Positions 6,881 through 10,207 of a stretch of 10,207 bases of DNA are shown piece by piece (the first letter of the stretch is position 1; each line of letters opens with the position of its first letter). The position numbers were made by a program, and so were the translations under genes. Under the pieces are notes generated by a model. It was not told where the DNA came from, ran no database searches, and was given only the letters and a program-made list of their open reading frames with translations. This DNA comes from Phycisphaerales bacterium (GTDB lineage Bacteria; Planctomycetota; Phycisphaerae; Sedimentisphaerales; Anaerohalosphaeraceae), in assembly GCA_011055475.1 (NCBI GenBank), contig DSDH01000293.1:1-10207 (forward strand), read 5' to 3'.

Positions 6881-9800
6881 GTGCTATCCAGGTCCGTCCC
6901 CCATACGATGATGCAGTTTTTCGGATGCGTCAGCGGTTCCTCCGGGAAGACCCGCGACCCGGGAATCATCCCTGTCAGTTCATGCGCCTTGTACGAGCGG
7001 CATTCCGGCGGCGTGATCTCGTTGTAGGTGATGTAGCCCCGGCTGGACCGCCGAATGACTCGCTCCAGGTAGATGTCCTGCAGCGGGCGGGACAGTTCCG
7101 TAAAGGCATAGTTGCTGATGACCAGATCGTAGTCCCCGGCCTCCAGCTCGTTCATCGTCAGGAAGCGCAACGTCGAGCGGAGGATGAAATGATCCAGGTA
7201 TCGCTGCGCCAGATTCAGGGCGGGCCGGATGTCCACCAGGCAATAGGATTTCGGTGCGAAGAACGCGTTGATGATCCGACATTGGCCGCCATAGCCGACG
7301 CCGATCTCGCCGATGCGCAGCCCGTCCAGGGTCTTGAAATGCCGCTTGAGGTCCAGGAGCACCTTGATATATCGCAGTGTCGTCGGCGAAAACGTCCCGA
7401 TGCCGGGGTAGTCGCAGGTCGTCGGGCCGCCGTACAGATCGTTCTCGCGAAAGTCGTCCATCCGCCGCATCAGCTCCGGGTCCCGGGCGATGATCTGCAG
7501 ATACTGGGCCCCCTGCTCTCGGGTCACGTGTTCCAGGATCCGGGTATACAGTGGATTGCGCCGGAAGGTGCTGAAGACCCGGTCATCCAGGCTCGCCTGG
7601 AGGCATACCTGTGGGTAGGTCCGGTTATCCGACAGGGCCGCCGGCGGCGTCCGCCGGCCCCCGCCCGGTGGATGCTGGATGGAATCCCGGCGCGGAGCCG
7701 GGGACAGCTTCTGTCGAGGCTCACCGGATACGACGGCCGTTGAGCCGGCCGTTTCCCGCACCGGGCAGGCCGGCAGGACTTGGGTGGAAGAGGGCGCCCG
7801 GCCCGCGGAGCTTGTTTGGGCGGCACCGACAACCGAGCGCTGGACGGCAGGCGCGGGCGACGCAGCCCCCGCCGCGCGGGCTGCCTGAGCGGCGCAGCGG
7901 TGGACAAGCTCGTGATTCAGCCCTCGGGCCATCGCCTGCTGGAAGCTCTCGTGAGCCGCCGCGTACTGCTGGTACTCATACTGCGCCAGGGCATTCCAAT
8001 ACGGCTCGATGGCCGCGCTGATCGACGGCAGCGTGGCCGGCAGTGCATAGAGCTCGGCCATCTCGGAAAACCACAATAGCCGCCGCGGCGCCGGTTCACC
8101 GGTCGGGATCACGCCTTCCCACTTGGTGAAAAACTTCGAGATATCCGCCCGGCTCGTCTGGGCGTTGGCCTGTTTCTGCGCATCCAGAACATTGTTGTGA
8201 ACGACCAGGCACCCCGGCAGCGGGATAAGCTGCTTTCCCGCCTCGTAGAGTTTCAAACACAGGTCCGCATCCGCACAGTAGAACGCGTACGATTCATCGA
8301 GCCCGCCCACGGCGTTGAAGCAGTCCCGGCGGACCAAGCCGTAATTCATCAGGAGCCTTTGCCCGTGCGTGAAGTCGATGCCGAACTTGTCCCAGTCGGG
8401 TCGGGCGTAAACGTTTTTGTAGAAGAAAATGCCGCCGGCTACCACCGAGGGCAGTGAATCCAGATAGCGAACGGCCCGGGTAATGCCCTCTCGCTCGAAA
8501 ACGATGTCGTCGCTGGCGTACATGGCGTACCGTCCGCGGCCCTTGCCGAAGCCGAAGTTGTACAACACCGGCCAGCCATGCCGCCCCGGACCGAGGTGTG
8601 TGGCCTCATCGTACACCTGCGCGATTCCATGTCGGGCCAGGACCTCCCGCGTTCGGTCGGTCGATGCGCCGTCGACAACGATAACCTCGCAGGATATCCC
8701 CTGAGCCGCGGTCTTGAGCGACTGGAGCATGGCATCCAGCAATTCGGCCCGGTTCTTCGTACACACCACCAGACTCACATCCGGGCCGGGGCCGCTGCCC
8801 TCGGCTGTCTGCTGGCTCCCTGCCGCGGGCGCCCTTGCACCCGCGGACTGCATCGACGAGGCCCTGGCCACCGCCGGCGTCCTGACAGTGGACACCGCCG
8901 CGCTTCTGGGCCCCGATCGCGACTCCTCCAACACCCGCTCGTAGAGGCGTTCATAGGCCGCGGCGGTCTGCCGGTGGTCGAATCGCTCCAGCACGTTTCG
9001 CCGGGCGCTGTCGCCCATCCCGCGCCGCAGGGCCGCATCGCCGAGTACCCGCCGCATCGCCTGGACGGTCATCTCCACGTCGCGATAGCCCGTGATGTAG
9101 CCATCCCGGCTGGACCGCACCAGCTCCGGCACGCCCCCCGTGGCAAACGACACCACCGGCACCCCGCAGGCCATCGCCTCCAGCACCACCAGTGGGCAAT
9201 TGTCCGCCAGCGCCGTGTAGAGGAACACATCCAACGTCGAATACGCCTCGGCCAGTAGCTCTTCATCGTGGATCGGCCCGAGGTTGAACCATCGCGGATC
9301 GTTCGTCTCGGCCTGGCCGCCGATGTGCACGAACACGCAGTCGATGCCCGCCGCGTGCAACGCATCGACGACCGCCTGTGTGTACGGTCCCCCCTTCCAC
9401 GAATTGGCCATCGTTCCGCCGTTGGCCGCTGCTCCCACGCACAGCCGATCCTGCGGCAGACCGAACCTCGCCCGCGCCGCCCGCACCTCCCGCGGGCTGA
9501 ACACCCGCGTGTCCACCCCGTTGTAAATCAGCTCCAGCGGATGGTCCCGCAAGACGCTCTTTTGCACAAAGTCATACAGCCATCGCGATGGCGTCACCAC
9601 CCACAAACGGCTGCGATCATAGATCCCCTTCTTGTCGCGCAGGAGCCGCGCGGAGCTGTCTACGGGCAACGCGTATTGCAGATCGAGCTGCGGGCAGGAT
9701 TCGCACCCCGTCTGCCATCGTGGGCACCGCAGGGAATAGGCACAGTGCCCCGTGATCGCGAACATGTCGTGCAGCGTCCACACCGTGGGCCTGGCCTGGG

Positions 9801-10176
9801 AGAGTCCCGGCAACGAGAAGGGATTGAAGTAATGCCCGTGCAGATTGTGCAGGTGCAGCACGTCGGCGGTCTTGACCAGCGGATGATCGGGGAGCCTGTC
9901 GCTGCCGCGCAGATGATAGTCCAGCAGCCCCTCCCGCGCCGCCTGCACCCGTCGCTGCATGTCCGGCTCGATGGCAAAGGTCCCCACGTGCGGCGCATCG
10001 CTGTTCTTCGTGCCCACCAACAGCCTCGCCTCGTGCCCGGCCTGCCGCTGGGCCTCGGCCAGACGCCACGCCACCTTGGCGGCACCCCCGGCCACATCGT
10101 GGGTGTTGATGTGCACGATCGTGCGTCGCCGCCCGGCCTCAGACGCCTCCGCAGGCCGCGGCGGCGTCGGGGCCAT
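6877..10176 (-). CDS. Modular GT4-GT2-sugar O-methyltransferase protein (5' end uncertain)
   Basis: The 1099 visible residues hold three enzyme modules. Module 1 (~18-415) is a GT4 (GT-B fold) glycosyltransferase with VAGGAAKVAWRLA near the start, a cysteine-rich block after HD (H144, C145, C151, C158, C161) typical of a WcaC-like subgroup, and DNCPLVVLEAMACG (325-338), in which D325 replaces the first Glu of the EX7E motif. Module 2 (~466-665) is a GT2 enzyme with VVCTKNRAELL, VVDGASTDRT (500-509), ASDD (554-557) and CADADLCLKLYEAG (634-647). A short TPR-like helix pair follows (~726-765). Module 3 (~865-1095) resembles putative sugar O-methyltransferases, with the SAM-binding loop EIGVGYGG (957-964) and an acidic VDIRP (981-985). 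Pro/Ala/Ser-rich linkers (~418-465 and ~765-855) separate the modules. I took the ATG at 10176, but it has no clear ribosome site and the frame stays open to the window end, so the true start may lie upstream. The product probably assembles and methylates a short glycan; substrates are unknown. Confidence 0.88.
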   Translation of the reverse strand: MAPTPPRPAEASEAGRRRTIVHINTHDVAGGAAKVAWRLAEAQRQAGHEARLLVGTKNSDAPHVGTFAIEPDMQRRVQAAREGLLDYHLRGSDRLPDHPLVKTADVLHLHNLHGHYFNPFSLPGLSQARPTVWTLHDMFAITGHCAYSLRCPRWQTGCESCPQLDLQYALPVDSSARLLRDKKGIYDRSRLWVVTPSRWLYDFVQKSVLRDHPLELIYNGVDTRVFSPREVRAARARFGLPQDRLCVGAAANGGTMANSWKGGPYTQAVVDALHAAGIDCVFVHIGGQAETNDPRWFNLGPIHDEELLAEAYSTLDVFLYTALADNCPLVVLEAMACGVPVVSFATGGVPELVRSSRDGYITGYRDVEMTVQAMRRVLGDAALRRGMGDSARRNVLERFDHRQTAAAYERLYERVLEESRSGPRSAAVSTVRTPAVARASSMQSAGARAPAAGSQQTAEGSGPGPDVSLVVCTKNRAELLDAMLQSLKTAAQGISCEVIVVDGASTDRTREVLARHGIAQVYDEATHLGPGRHGWPVLYNFGFGKGRGRYAMYASDDIVFEREGITRAVRYLDSLPSVVAGGIFFYKNVYARPDWDKFGIDFTHGQRLLMNYGLVRRDCFNAVGGLDESYAFYCADADLCLKLYEAGKQLIPLPGCLVVHNNVLDAQKQANAQTSRADISKFFTKWEGVIPTGEPAPRRLLWFSEMAELYALPATLPSISAAIEPYWNALAQYEYQQYAAAHESFQQAMARGLNHELVHRCAAQAARAAGAASPAPAVQRSVVGAAQTSSAGRAPSSTQVLPACPVRETAGSTAVVSGEPRQKLSPAPRRDSIQHPPGGGRRTPPAALSDNRTYPQVCLQASLDDRVFSTFRRNPLYTRILEHVTREQGAQYLQIIARDPELMRRMDDFRENDLYGGPTTCDYPGIGTFSPTTLRYIKVLLDLKRHFKTLDGLRIGEIGVGYGGQCRIINAFFAPKSYCLVDIRPALNLAQRYLDHFILRSTLRFLTMNELEAGDYDLVISNYAFTELSRPLQDIYLERVIRRSSRGYITYNEITPPECRSYKAHELTGMIPGSRVFPEEPLTHPKNCIIVWGTDLDST

Positions 10177-10207
10177 CGGTCGGCTCGACCCGCCGAAATA
10201 CGCGTTG

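Noticed and set aside
6925..7743. A 272-codon plus-strand frame opposite the methyltransferase module
   Set aside because: The minus-strand frame carries the SAM-binding motif and continues the large modular protein; the plus-strand translation has only compositional bias.

Overview
The window is high-GC, densely coding bacterial DNA. It has five long genes, no RNA genes, no mobile elements and no gene-free stretch above 80 bases. It comes from a flagellated Gram-negative bacterium. Planctomycetota is my best guess, from the style of the domain inserted in FliD, the very long modular glycosyltransferases and the base composition; this is an inference and nothing in the window proves it.

Left arm, plus strand (1-2337). 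The first gene is the 3' part of flhB, the substrate-specificity switch of the flagellar type III export gate, with its NPTH autocleavage site intact. After 48 bases comes a 517-residue protein at the place where flhA often sits. I read it as a remodelled FlhA. Its first ~260 residues align with the FlhA membrane domain, ungapped over ~65 residues around the FlhA 146-210 region. Most residues of the functionally critical FlhA charge cluster are changed. The large FlhA cytoplasmic domain is absent and is replaced by a MinD/BY-kinase-like P-loop fold whose Walker A lysine and Walker B aspartate are lost. This FlhA-N/pseudo-ATPase fusion is the most unusual item in the window. A near-consensus sigma70-type promoter overlaps the end of flhB and could give this gene its own transcript.

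Right arm, minus strand (10207-2356). Three genes run leftwards and converge on the left arm. The first is a giant modular enzyme (GT4 glycosyltransferase, GT2 glycosyltransferase, putative sugar O-methyltransferase). Its reading frame is still open at the right window edge, so it may be larger. The second overlaps it by 4 bases (ATGA) and encodes two GT-A-type domains plus C-terminal TPR-like helices. The third, after 76 bases holding an inverted repeat, is fliD, encoding an unusually long (792 aa), cysteine-free filament cap protein with extra inserted beta-rich domains. The convergent fliD and FlhA-like genes are 18 bases apart, with a small GC hairpin between them.

How the genes may work together: FlhB and perhaps the FlhA-like protein belong to the export machine, FliD caps the growing filament, and the two glycosyltransferases directly upstream of fliD are good candidates for making and attaching an O-methylated glycan to flagellar or other surface proteins. 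The link from glycosyltransferases to flagella rests on gene order alone.
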